The notes under the pieces: model-generated
Told to the model about the DNA's origin: nothing
The model's database searches: none
The model's input: the letters and a program-made list of their open reading frames with translations, nothing else
Program-made: the position numbers and the translations under genes
Part shown: positions 55,011 through 63,003 of the stretch, in pieces
How positions within the stretch are numbered: position 1 is the stretch's first letter
Layout of the letters: each line of letters opens with the position of its first letter
DNA from: Clostridia bacterium
GTDB lineage: Bacteria > Bacillota > Clostridia > Oscillospirales > Acutalibacteraceae
Assembly: GCA_017409845.1 (NCBI GenBank)
Contig: JAFQRY010000004.1
Location: 1-64,000 of the forward strand
Direction: 5' to 3'
DNA: 64,000 nt

Positions 55011-55682
55011 ATGAAATTGTTCAGAAAAGTTTCTGTGTTGATTCTTGTATCGGTGATGATAGTTTTATCTGCCTGCGACTCAAAAAAAGAAGCAGAAACA
55101 TTCCATGGCGTTATATTTCCCGTTTCGGTTTACAGTGACGTGTTTGTGGAAGAAGCTGTAATCCGCACCTCCGATTTCCCCGAGGACGGAAGTTTTGAAG
55201 AAAAAAAGGATGTTCTTACTCTCAAAGTAAGAAATGAGGCTGACAAAGCAATTCAGCTTCTCAGAATAAAGGTTACAACCGATCAGAAAGAAATGCTTTT
55301 TGAAATTACAACACTTCCCGCAAATATGGCGGTCAATGTTTTTGAAAAAAACGGACATACTCTTTCCAAGGGCGAAAAGATAGTTGATATTTCCGGCGAA
55401 AACAGAGTTGATTTTGAAAAAGCAATCGGTCTTCAAAGAGAAACCTTTGAACTTGATGTTCACGACAAAGTTATCAATATCAGAAATATTTCAAAAAATG
55501 ATATAGAATCCGATATTTATCTGTATTATAAAAAGAAAGATAAAGACGGAAGCTATTTCGGAGGAATAACGTTCCGTTCAAAGATAGACGGCCTCAGATC
55601 GGGCGAACTCAAGCAGATTCCCGCACCTCATTTTGCGCTGACTGACAGCGAGGTGATTTTTTTAGATTATGCAGGTGAATAA
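55011..55682 (+). CDS. Lipoprotein of unknown function in the peptide operon
   Basis: 223 residues. The signal ends LSAC at C22, a good lipobox, so it is likely anchored outside the membrane. The mature part is beta-rich with two repeated-looking halves (LKVRNEADKAIQLLRIKV and FELDVHDKVINIRNISKND), consistent with one or two Ig-like folds; I do not recognise a family. AAAGGTGAG precedes the ATG. The 3-prime end overlaps the kinase-like gene. It might be a receptor, immunity or chaperone protein for the exported peptide; no motif decides this. Confidence 0.7.
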   Translation: MKLFRKVSVLILVSVMIVLSACDSKKEAETFHGVIFPVSVYSDVFVEEAVIRTSDFPEDGSFEEKKDVLTLKVRNEADKAIQLLRIKVTTDQKEMLFEITTLPANMAVNVFEKNGHTLSKGEKIVDISGENRVDFEKAIGLQRETFELDVHDKVINIRNISKNDIESDIYLYYKKKDKDGSYFGGITFRSKIDGLRSGELKQIPAPHFALTDSEVIFLDYAGE

Positions 55683-56508
55683 ATATCTTTTTTGCGGCTG
55701 TTCGGTAGAATTGAAAAGCGATGATCCGATAGAAAAAGAAAGGGAATTCTCTGCATTTCTGTCAGAATATTCAGATGCCGATTATTCAATAAGAATAATC
55801 AGGACCGATGAATTGCCGCCAAAAACAGGAGAAGCGGTTTATCTTTCCGATCGCAGAAAAGTGTATTATGACGGCAGAACAAAGCTGTACACGGCATATT
55901 TCAATACAAAGGAATATAAGTATATTGATTATGCCTGCAAAATCGATAATTCAGAGCTTTACATCAAAAGCACTGACAGATTTGGAGAAATAACGGTTTT
56001 TGACAGCCTTAACCTGCCTGCGATACTGATTGAAAAGGGGATAGGTATTCTTCATTGTTCGTTTATTGAATATAAAGGATATGCAATTCTTTTTTCTGGT
56101 GATAAACAGGTCGGAAAATCGACTCAGGCTGCGCTCTGGAATGAGAATCTCAATACCGAAACAATAAACGGTGACAGAGCCGCATTATCTGTTGAAAACG
56201 GTGTTGTTTATGCAAACGGTATTCCGTTTTGCGGAACATCAAAAATATGCAAAAATAAAAAACTTCCCGTCAAAGCGATAATCTGCCTTTCAAAGGGTAC
56301 TGAGAACAAGATTAAAAGATTATCTGCGTCCGATGCTTTTATGTCGGTTATCGGTAAGTTTACCTATGATATGTGGGATAATAAGGCGTCGGAAACAATA
56401 GCCGATCTTGTGCAGACTGTTGCCGAAACCGTGCCCGTATATTCTTATTCGTGTCTTAAAGACAAGACTGCCGTGGATTTTCTTGAAAAAGAACTGTCTG
56501 CGCTGTAA
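55669..56508 (+). CDS. HPr-kinase-like P-loop protein (RiPP-associated HprK homologue)
   Basis: 279 residues. The C-terminal half holds the kinase core: FSGDKQVGKSTQAALW with Walker A at 144-151, then TINGDRAALSV, ANGIPFCGTSKIC and VKAIICLSKG. These blocks are typical of HprK homologues beside PqqD and radical SAM or lasso-peptide genes, not of true HPr kinase/phosphorylase. In paeninodin-type lasso clusters a related kinase phosphorylates the precursor's terminal Ser, and the peptide encoded here also ends in Ser. Start ATG 55669 overlaps the lipoprotein stop by 14 bases; no strong ribosome site is visible. Confidence 0.75.
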   Translation: MQVNKYLFCGCSVELKSDDPIEKEREFSAFLSEYSDADYSIRIIRTDELPPKTGEAVYLSDRRKVYYDGRTKLYTAYFNTKEYKYIDYACKIDNSELYIKSTDRFGEITVFDSLNLPAILIEKGIGILHCSFIEYKGYAILFSGDKQVGKSTQAALWNENLNTETINGDRAALSVENGVVYANGIPFCGTSKICKNKKLPVKAIICLSKGTENKIKRLSASDAFMSVIGKFTYDMWDNKASETIADLVQTVAETVPVYSYSCLKDKTAVDFLEKELSAL

Positions 56509-56523
56509 ATGAGGTGATACAGT

Positions 56524-57669
56524 ATGGAAAACAAACCTGTTACAATCAATCCCGTTTCATCAGAGCCGTTGATTTCAGCGTATCTTCATTCCAAGGCGAA
56601 AGAAAAAGGAATACCTCTTTCGGGAACCTTTGAGATAACGGGAAGATGTAATTTCAATTGCAGAATGTGTTATGTCCATAACTCGGACTGTAACAGAATG
56701 AAAGCTTCCGAATTACCTGCCGAATGGTGGATAAATCTGGGCAGAGAAGCGGTTGAAGCGGGAATGATTTTCCTTCTTATCACCGGAGGGGAACCGCTTA
56801 TCCGCGATGATTTTGCTCAGATTTACACAGAGCTTTGCAAAATGGGATGTGTGGTTTCTCTGAATTCAAACGGTTATCTTATAAATGATAAAATAAAAGA
56901 ACTGTTTAAAAAGTACCCGCCCAACAGAATCAACGTTTCAATTTACGGTTCGGATGACGATACCTACGAAGGCTTTACGGGCGTAAGAGGCTTTACAAGA
57001 GTAATCCGTAATGTTGAAGAACTGCGTGAAATGGGTATTGATGTGAGATTCAATTGCAGCATCACTCCCGATAACCGCAGTGATATGGAAAACATTTTTA
57101 ATGTTTGCAAGGAACACGGATTTCATGTTAAAACAACATCCTATATGTTTCCCCAGGTGAGAATCAACGGTGTTCACGGAGAAAATGAAAACCGATTATC
57201 ACCCGAAGAGGCGGCAGAATGCCGTGTTGCCTGGTCAAAGCTAAAGTATTCGCCTGAAGATTTTGCTTCAAGAGCAATCGGAATGAAAAAGAAAATCGAT
57301 GAGGTTCTCGGCAAAAAAGAGACGTATAACCCTGCCGAAGGTGTACTGTGCAGGGCGGGAAGATCATGTTTTTGGGTGGACAAAGAGGGAAAAATGGCAC
57401 CCTGCGGCATGATAAACAAAACATTTGATATCAAGTCAATCGGATTTAACGAAGCATGGAATCAGGTGAAGAAATTCACATCCGAAATCCGTTTGCCTAA
57501 GGAATGCTCAAACTGTGCTTTCAGGCATTTTTGTAATGTTTGTGCGGCTGCCTGCTATACCGAAAGCGGAGATTATTCAAAGAAACCCGAATATATCTGC
57601 AAGTTCAGTGCGGAAACCGCACGCTTGACTCAACTCGAACTTGAAAGGCTTGAAAAAGATGGAAATTAA
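56524..57669 (+). CDS. Radical SAM enzyme with SPASM domain, peptide-modifying type
   Basis: 381 residues. The radical SAM cluster is bound by CxxxCxxC at C42, C46 and C49 (GRCNFNCRMCY). ITGGEPLIRDD is the SAM-binding GGE motif, and NSNGY and NVSIYGSDDDTYE are barrel strands typical of peptide-modifying members. The C-terminal SPASM region has Cys 276, 282, 294, 328, 331, 337, 340, 344 and 359, enough for two auxiliary Fe-S clusters. Such enzymes form thioether or C-C crosslinks in precursor peptides held by a PqqD-type domain, which here is the next gene. GAGGTGATAC precedes the ATG. Confidence 0.9.
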   Translation: MENKPVTINPVSSEPLISAYLHSKAKEKGIPLSGTFEITGRCNFNCRMCYVHNSDCNRMKASELPAEWWINLGREAVEAGMIFLLITGGEPLIRDDFAQIYTELCKMGCVVSLNSNGYLINDKIKELFKKYPPNRINVSIYGSDDDTYEGFTGVRGFTRVIRNVEELREMGIDVRFNCSITPDNRSDMENIFNVCKEHGFHVKTTSYMFPQVRINGVHGENENRLSPEEAAECRVAWSKLKYSPEDFASRAIGMKKKIDEVLGKKETYNPAEGVLCRAGRSCFWVDKEGKMAPCGMINKTFDIKSIGFNEAWNQVKKFTSEIRLPKECSNCAFRHFCNVCAAACYTESGDYSKKPEYICKFSAETARLTQLELERLEKDGN

Positions 57670-57919
57670 AAAAAATGTGATTATGAGAACCGTTGCAGGT
57701 GAGCATATGCTTGTACCTGTCGGCGATACGGTTTTTCAGTATAACGGAATATTTATGCTGACAGACAGCGGCAAGCTCTTATGGGATAAAATCCGTGATG
57801 GTGCTGAAAGCGAAGGGCTTGTAAAAGCTTTAATCGAAGAATATGATATTGATGAGGCAACAGCCTCCAAAGATGTTGCGGATTTTCTTGAAAAACTGCA
57901 GTCATATGAAATTATCTGA
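57659..57919 (+). CDS. PqqD-like peptide chaperone (RiPP recognition element)
   Basis: 86 residues, starting inside the last codons of the radical SAM gene. It has the PqqD pattern: VIMRTVAGEHMLVPVG, then YNGIFMLTDSGKLLWDKI, then an acidic helical half with LVKALIEEYDIDEATASKDV. The N-terminal beta-strands normally bind the leader peptide and present it to the radical SAM enzyme. The overlap shows that the two proteins are meant to be made together. An upstream in-frame start within the enzyme gene is less likely. Confidence 0.88.
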   Translation: MEIKKNVIMRTVAGEHMLVPVGDTVFQYNGIFMLTDSGKLLWDKIRDGAESEGLVKALIEEYDIDEATASKDVADFLEKLQSYEII

Positions 57920-57939
57920 TTGAGAAACGGGATGATATT

Positions 57940-59664
57940 ATGAAGAAGCCAACTGAATATGTTCAGCTTTTCCGTTCACTCGGAAATGAGTGGAAATGGC
58001 TTCTGCGATATGCTTCACGGTACCGTTTGCAGATAGCTCTGTATGTTGTTATCGGAATTGTGAGCACTGCGATGGGTCTTGGATCAAGTGTAGCAACTAA
58101 ATATCTGATAGACTCCGTTGTTTCGCACAATGATGATACTATTCTCAGAAATGCACTTCTTGCAGTCGGTCTGAGCCTTTCTCAGATTATTGTGGGTGCG
58201 GTGATATCGAGAATAGTTGCGGTGGTCGGAACAAAAATCAGCAGTGAAATCCGAAGCAGTATCTATGAGCATATAACCTACTCAAAATGGGAGAATATCA
58301 GAAAATTTCATTCGGGCGATTTGCTTAACAGAATTGAAGGTGATGTTGCTTCGGTTTCAAACAGCATTATCACCTATATCCCGGGAATTTTCACAAAAGG
58401 TGCGCAGTTTGTCGGCTGCCTTGCGGTTGTGCTTTATTACGACCCCACAATGGCGATATTTGCTTTTCTCAGCGCTCCGTTTCTTGTTATTTCATCAAAG
58501 ATAACAATGAAAATGATTCGCAAATACAACAAAGAGAGCCGCGAAATGAACGGCAGAATTCTTTCGTTTTATTCCGAATCAATACAGAATTTACAGACAA
58601 TCAAGGCGTTCGACATAACAAAAAGATATGTTGATCAGATGAAAACGAATCTTCAGCTTCACAGAAAAATCAAGCTTGATCACGACCGTTTTACCATCGC
58701 AATGAGTCTCTGTATGTCGGTTATAGGGCTTGTGGTGGCTTACTCCTGCTACGGCTGGGGTGTCTACCGCCTCTGGCAGGGTGCGATTTCATACGGAACA
58801 ATGACCTTGTTCCTGCAGATTTCGGGTCAGCTTACGGGCTCGTTTTCAAGCCTTGTTTCGCTTGTTCCGGGTGCAATTTCAATCGCCACCGCCGCAGGAA
58901 GAATAATGGAAATAACCGATCTTCCGCTTGAAGAGCACAGGGACAGCAAAAAGGCTGAAAAAATGGAAAAATCCGCAAACGAAAACGGCGTGACAATCGT
59001 TTGCGATAATCTGAAATATACATATCCCGACGGAGACGAACCCGTAGTCGGCAATGCGACCTTCAGGGCGGAGCCCGGTGAAACAATAGCATTTGTCGGT
59101 CCCTCGGGCGAAGGCAAAACAACGCTTCTCAGGCTCATTCTCGGGCTTGTTGAGCCCGATTCGGGCACACTGAGCGTCGAAACAAAAGACGGAATGAAGC
59201 TCGGCATTTCCGAAAGCACCAGAAGATTCTGTTCCTATGTGCCCCAGGGAAATGCAGTCTTTTCGGGCACTGTTGCGGATAATCTCCGAATTGTCCGACC
59301 CGAAGCTGCAGATGATGAAATAATTGCCGCTCTCAGGGTTGCGGATGCATGGAGCTTCGTTGAGGAGCTGCCTCTCGGAATTAATACCGTGATAAGCGAA
59401 AAGGGTGTTAATTTCTCAGAGGGTCAGGTGCAGAGAATCTCAATCGCAAGAGCGATTCTCCGCGATGCTCCCATCATTGTTATGGACGAGGCAACAAGTG
59501 CGCTCGATGCCGAAACAGAGGCAAGGGTTGTTGCAAACATGATGAATGCTTACCCAAACAGAACAAGAATCATCACAACCCACCGCCCCGCAATGCTCAG
59601 ATACTGCACAAGGGTTTATTCAATTGAGAAAAACGGAAGATTGGTTGAAATATCAGAAGAATAA
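57940..59664 (+). CDS. ABC transporter, fused permease and ATPase, likely peptide exporter
   Basis: 574 residues. Six helices lie in residues 20-310. The ATPase domain has GPSGEGKTT (Walker A, about 387), FSEGQVQRISIARA (signature, LSGGQ altered to FSEGQ, about 491) and IIVMDEATSALD (Walker B, about 512). No N-terminal C39 peptidase domain is present, so leader removal must be done by another enzyme. It is a half-size exporter that would work as a homodimer. It starts 20 bases after the PqqD gene, and a glycosyltransferase gene follows. Confidence 0.9.
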   Translation: MKKPTEYVQLFRSLGNEWKWLLRYASRYRLQIALYVVIGIVSTAMGLGSSVATKYLIDSVVSHNDDTILRNALLAVGLSLSQIIVGAVISRIVAVVGTKISSEIRSSIYEHITYSKWENIRKFHSGDLLNRIEGDVASVSNSIITYIPGIFTKGAQFVGCLAVVLYYDPTMAIFAFLSAPFLVISSKITMKMIRKYNKESREMNGRILSFYSESIQNLQTIKAFDITKRYVDQMKTNLQLHRKIKLDHDRFTIAMSLCMSVIGLVVAYSCYGWGVYRLWQGAISYGTMTLFLQISGQLTGSFSSLVSLVPGAISIATAAGRIMEITDLPLEEHRDSKKAEKMEKSANENGVTIVCDNLKYTYPDGDEPVVGNATFRAEPGETIAFVGPSGEGKTTLLRLILGLVEPDSGTLSVETKDGMKLGISESTRRFCSYVPQGNAVFSGTVADNLRIVRPEAADDEIIAALRVADAWSFVEELPLGINTVISEKGVNFSEGQVQRISIARAILRDAPIIVMDEATSALDAETEARVVANMMNAYPNRTRIITTHRPAMLRYCTRVYSIEKNGRLVEISEE

Positions 59665-59673
59665 GGTGATAAG

Positions 59674-60597
59674 ATGGTCAGGGGATTTGTAACATTAGCT
59701 ACGGGGAATATCATATATTATAGAATGGCTGCTAATTTGCTTGCCTCTTTTAAAATTCACAATCCGGGTGTTCCGTTTGCGATAATTTGTGACAGAACAA
59801 ACGAATATACTGATATGTTCGATGATGTTGTTTTGCTTGAAAAAGCAAATGGAAACTATATTGACAAATTATCGCTGCTTATTAAATCACCATATGATGA
59901 GTCTATATTTATTGAGCCGGATTGTCTCATTTACAGAAATCTGGATTTTTTTTGGGATTTATTATCACATGAATCGGATTGTTCAAGTTTTGGTTGGAAT
60001 GATGGTGGCTTGAAACGTTGGTTCGGTACTGAGGAAGTGAGGGCTCGTTTATTTGAACTTATCTCTGAACTTGATGAGAATATGGTGGTTCCTCTTTTTA
60101 ATCCGGGATATATTTTTATAAGAAAAGGTTCGAAGTGCAAGAAAATGTATGAGGATTGCCTTGATGTTGCAGAAAAAATAAGTAAAGACTCCCTTCTGAG
60201 TCAATATTCACCGTTATCGGCCGGAGGTAAACTTCGTGACGATCCAATATTCAGTATTGCTATGGGAATGAACGGGTTTATTTGTCATTCAGAGCCCAAA
60301 AAATCTAAATGCATAGCTCTTCCTTCCAAGTACACGATTAATAAAATCGATATAATTGAAGGCGGTTTGGATGTAACAGATAAGAATGGTCGAAAATTTG
60401 ACGATTGTGCACTTCTACATTTTTCTACGAGAAAAGCATTGGAAGAAGGTTTGTATCTTTGGCAGACCATTCTTTTGTTTTTACATAAAAAAAACTGTAA
60501 ATTATATAAAATTTTAAACAACAAGGTTTTTTGTACAGTGTGTGAACTGTTTAGAAAAGCTAAAAAGACAATAAAGCTTTTATTGAATAAAAACTGA
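59674..60597 (+). CDS. GT-A glycosyltransferase at the end of the peptide operon
   Basis: 307 residues, beginning VRGFVTLATGNIIYYRMAAN with FIEPDCLIYRNLDFF as the likely metal-binding block. The fold resembles GT8- or GT2-like enzymes that act on donor UDP-sugars; no certain family. The C-terminal segment is lysine- and aromatic-rich and may bind membrane. AAGGTGATAAG precedes the ATG. Base composition is more AT-rich than the upstream genes, hinting at separate origin. It may glycosylate the exported peptide or belong to surface glycan synthesis. Confidence 0.72.
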   Translation: MVRGFVTLATGNIIYYRMAANLLASFKIHNPGVPFAIICDRTNEYTDMFDDVVLLEKANGNYIDKLSLLIKSPYDESIFIEPDCLIYRNLDFFWDLLSHESDCSSFGWNDGGLKRWFGTEEVRARLFELISELDENMVVPLFNPGYIFIRKGSKCKKMYEDCLDVAEKISKDSLLSQYSPLSAGGKLRDDPIFSIAMGMNGFICHSEPKKSKCIALPSKYTINKIDIIEGGLDVTDKNGRKFDDCALLHFSTRKALEEGLYLWQTILLFLHKKNCKLYKILNNKVFCTVCELFRKAKKTIKLLLNKN

Positions 60598-60705
60598 TTA
60601 TTCTATATTGTGAGTTTTTGAGTGAAGAAAATTAGTATTAATAATGAAAACAATCTCCAATTAGAAGTGAATCCCAAAGATTAGACAAAATAATAGATTG
60701 TTAGT

Positions 60706-60742
60706 GAATGAGTTCAGTATTGTACCGGACTCATTCTTTTTT
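60706..60742 (+). terminator. Terminator at the end of the peptide operon
   Basis: GAATGAGT (60706-60713) pairs with ACTCATTC (60729-60736) over a 15-base loop, followed by TTTTTTA. The region 60598-60705 shows nothing else. Confidence 0.7.
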
Positions 60743-60950
60743 ATTTCATAGATATTCTGTCGTTGTTGTAGTAAAAATTATATTTATTTAGTCCATCAAT
60801 GAATGAATTAACACTATCAGATTTTTCTATAGAACAATTCTACTTTAAGTCTGCAAAAAAAGTTTTCGATAACTCCGTTATCCATATAATTACTTTTTTG
60901 GGCATACTTTGCTCTATGTTATCAGTTTCGCTGGCTGTTTTTTGTTTGTG
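60741..60950 (-). pseudogene. Degraded IS3-family transposase C-terminus
   Basis: Read on the minus strand, pieces in different frames give IEQSMPKK, NYMDNGVIENFFCRLKVELF and KSDSVNSFIDGLNKYNFYYN followed by NDRISMK and a stop. This is the end of the IS150-type transposase (DDE Glu block VIENFF). At least two frameshifts are needed, and the rest of the element is absent, so it is inactive. Confidence 0.75.
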
Positions 60951-60993
60951 CAGTTTGGTTTCAAAAAAATTTTTGCACTCTTTTTTCGCTTAC

Positions 60994-61005
60994 ATCTGTC
61001 ATAAC
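60994..61005 (+). repeat. Direct repeat ATCTGTCATAAC, copy 1
   Basis: Twelve bases identical to three more copies. It lies 21 bases upstream of the start codon of the 85-residue gene and is preceded by AAAATTTTTGCACT, resembling the stretch before copy 4. Confidence 0.75.
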
Positions 61006-61026
61006 CCAATTAAAGGTGGTGATAAG

Positions 61027-61284
61027 ATGAGTATCAGAATCAAAATCGAGCCGGTTAAATCGAAAAAGTTATTCAATGATTTTGTCAAAGGGCATAAATT
61101 TGAGTTCGCGGGAATGTCTGTCAGCGATAGTAAAAAATCACATACCCAGCATTTGATGTGTATTTGCGACGAACCGTTAACAGAAACTGTAAAGACTGCA
61201 TTGGCGAGCGTTGATGTGGATTACATTTTATATTTGGGCAAAGCGTACGGAAAATTCTGTGTTGCGGTTGAGATAAAGTATTGA
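61027..61284 (+). CDS. Small hypothetical protein between recombination repeats
   Basis: 85 residues, ATG with GGTGGTGATAAG upstream. I do not recognise it. The sequence is a mixed alpha/beta type with a basic first third (IRIKIEPVKSKKLFNDFVKG) and a C-terminal strand-rich part ending VAVEIKY; no membrane segment. It is enclosed by two exact copies of ATCTGTCATAAC, so it has the look of a one-gene cassette. Confidence 0.6.
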   Translation: MSIRIKIEPVKSKKLFNDFVKGHKFEFAGMSVSDSKKSHTQHLMCICDEPLTETVKTALASVDVDYILYLGKAYGKFCVAVEIKY

Positions 61285-61310
61285 TAAAAATGCGAGTGTT
61301 TTGTCAACGG

Positions 61311-61322
61311 ATCTGTCATAAC
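61311..61322 (+). repeat. Direct repeat ATCTGTCATAAC, copy 2
   Basis: Exact copy 317 bases after copy 1; it ends 295 bases before the next gene start. The bases around it are not alike in copies 1 and 2. Confidence 0.75.
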
Positions 61323-61422
61323 CATATCAAATACAGACGTTGGGAGAGTGACAGCCGAACAAAACAAAAAATGCTGGTCAGGAGAGCCATCGTGAAGGAG
61401 CGTGAAATATTTACGCAAAAAT

Positions 61423-61567
61423 GGTTATATCCGATTACTCATCGGGTAAATCGGGAATATAACCAGATTTTGCGGCGGCGAAACGGATTGCTCAGGCAAT
61501 CGGGCATCATCGTGATCGGGAGTGTCGAACCGATCAGATCCGTCGCTCGGGGGTGTGATATCACGCC
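61423..61567. other. Hairpin-rich non-coding stretch between repeat copy 2 and the recombinase genes
   Basis: Four successive inverted repeats are present: GGTTATAT-CCGATT (61423-61436) with AATCGG-GA-ATATAACC (61449-61464), GATTGC/GCAATC (61486-61501), TGATCGG/CCGATCA (61513-61536) and GGTGTGATATCACGCC (61552-61567). CGG/CCG and GATC steps are frequent. A 110-codon frame crosses it but looks non-coding. It may be a structured RNA or a folded recombination site. Confidence 0.55.
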
Positions 61568-61617
61568 GAAAAACAGAGCCAAGACAATTTACCAGAATAA
61601 TAAAAAGGAATGATTTT

Positions 61618-62016
61618 ATGTGTGAAAAATTTTATGTATGCAGAGAAAATGAATTGAAAGAATCTCTGAGAAGTAAAAAGCTTAGGAAAACACCGAAAAT
61701 TTACATGGTGGGATATACACAGTTCTCAAATTGGATTTATGAGGATTACAGTCCCGACTGTGATTATCATCACGAGAGTCTGTATTTTGTTGATTATTCA
61801 AATGATGGAGAAGACGTGGTGTGGGACAAGTTTTTTAACTATACGGCATTGAAAATTTTCAATGAAGGAAAATATGAAAAAATAACGATAGACAGAGAAG
61901 AATACAGCATTGATGTTATTTGCGATGAGTATTCATGTTACAGTTTATCTGCGTTCTGGCACAGCGCAGAAATGAGCGGAGAGGAGATTGAATGGCTAAA
62001 AGACAAAGACGGCTAA
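61618..62016 (+). CDS. Hypothetical protein preceding the tyrosine recombinase
   Basis: 132 residues from the ATG at 61618 with AAAAAGGAATG upstream. It begins CEKFYVCRENELKESLRSKK and is acidic and aromatic in the middle (WIYEDYSPDCDYHHESLYFV). No family is recognised and no membrane helix is seen. Its 3-prime end overlaps the recombinase start by 25 bases, so the two are coupled. It could be a recombination directionality factor or accessory protein. Confidence 0.6.
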   Translation: MCEKFYVCRENELKESLRSKKLRKTPKIYMVGYTQFSNWIYEDYSPDCDYHHESLYFVDYSNDGEDVVWDKFFNYTALKIFNEGKYEKITIDREEYSIDVICDEYSCYSLSAFWHSAEMSGEEIEWLKDKDG

Positions 62017-62963
62017 GTATAACTCAACAGATAATGAAAAATGTTGATGAGCGGTTAAAAGCGAAGAATTACGCGAACCATAAAACCTATCGTCAGTTTC
62101 TTAGGCACAGTTACCGATATGTGAAATTTTGCAGGGAGAATTTTGACTGCCGCGATTATAAGTCTTGCTGTAATTTAGAATATGTGCAGGCTTACTGTGA
62201 CAGTATGATTGACTTATACACGGCCAGCACAATCCATACCTATCTTGCGGCTGTGGCTGTATCGTTTGACGGCGTAAAACTCAAAATTATCAACAAACCT
62301 GTGCGGCATACCGCTGAATACATCCGAGGAAGGAAAGAACCTTTTGCTCCTCAGAAATCATCCGATTTATCGCACGAAGCGTGGAAAAGTATCGTAGATT
62401 TCAATTTAAAAGTCGGGATCAGAAAACGCGAACTTCAAAACTTAAAAGGTTGTAACTTCAAAAAAGACGAGAGCGGATATTGGTGTGTTGAGGTTCTTCG
62501 AGGCAAGGGAGGAAAGTACACTTTAAATCGCTTGAACAGCGAAGAAGATGTTGAATTTATCAGACAATATTTTGAACGGGTGGAACCAGATGAACCCGTG
62601 TTTCCACCCGAAATGTTCAACAACCATCTGAATCTGCATAAACTCAGAGCTGAATCGGCGAAAGAATATTATAAGATTCAAGTTGAGAAAATTCTTGAAA
62701 ATCCCGAATACGCAAAACAGTTGGAGAGGGAAATTCTGTCACGATGGAATAAATACTATATCAACCCCAAAACGGGCAAACCGCGTTATTTTGACAAAAA
62801 AGAAATATGTGGCTGGTGGGTATTGCGTGGAAAAAATCGCGAAAAAGCGCGTCAATTGGGTAACGACGGAAAATACCTGAAAATGGCGGTGCTCGCGACA
62901 AGCATTTTTAAATTATCACATTGGAGAAATGATACAACAATTTTCTCATACCTAAACACATAA
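61992..62963 (+). CDS. Divergent tyrosine recombinase/integrase
   Basis: 323 residues. The N-terminal SAM-like DNA-binding part runs to about residue 110. Catalytic motifs are KVGIRKRELQNL (Arg), LRGKGGKYTL (Lys), NLHKLRAESAKE (HxxR) and LSHWRNDTTIFSYLNT (His/Trp box and terminal Tyr nucleophile). About 80 residues lie between HxxR and the last box, many more than in phage integrases, with a cluster rich in Lys, Arg, Tyr and Trp. GGAGAGGAGATT precedes ATG 61992. Nearby exact 12-base repeats are candidate binding sites. Confidence 0.75.
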   Translation: MAKRQRRLSITQQIMKNVDERLKAKNYANHKTYRQFLRHSYRYVKFCRENFDCRDYKSCCNLEYVQAYCDSMIDLYTASTIHTYLAAVAVSFDGVKLKIINKPVRHTAEYIRGRKEPFAPQKSSDLSHEAWKSIVDFNLKVGIRKRELQNLKGCNFKKDESGYWCVEVLRGKGGKYTLNRLNSEEDVEFIRQYFERVEPDEPVFPPEMFNNHLNLHKLRAESAKEYYKIQVEKILENPEYAKQLEREILSRWNKYYINPKTGKPRYFDKKEICGWWVLRGKNREKARQLGNDGKYLKMAVLATSIFKLSHWRNDTTIFSYLNT

Positions 62964-62991
62964 GTCTGTTTTCTGAATTGTTTTTTCGGCA

Positions 62992-63003
62992 ATCTGTCAT
63001 AAC
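62992..63003 (+). repeat. Direct repeat ATCTGTCATAAC, copy 3
   Basis: Exact copy 28 bases after the recombinase stop. Its TCTGTCAT part is matched by an inverted ATGACAGA at 63061-63068, so copy 3 is also one arm of an inverted repeat spanning an A/T-rich stem. Confidence 0.75.

Noticed and set aside
56524-57669. Radical SAM gene as a sulfatase-maturating or PQQ/heme-type enzyme
   Set aside because: No sulfatase or PQQ genes are nearby, and an overlapping PqqD-like gene with a precursor-like peptide favours RiPP modification; the alternative cannot be fully excluded.
61281-61613. 110-codon frame over the second 12-base repeat and hairpins
   Set aside because: It runs over four hairpins, starts with no ribosome site, has a strongly Arg-rich composition and no recognisable fold; kept only as a non-coding structured region.
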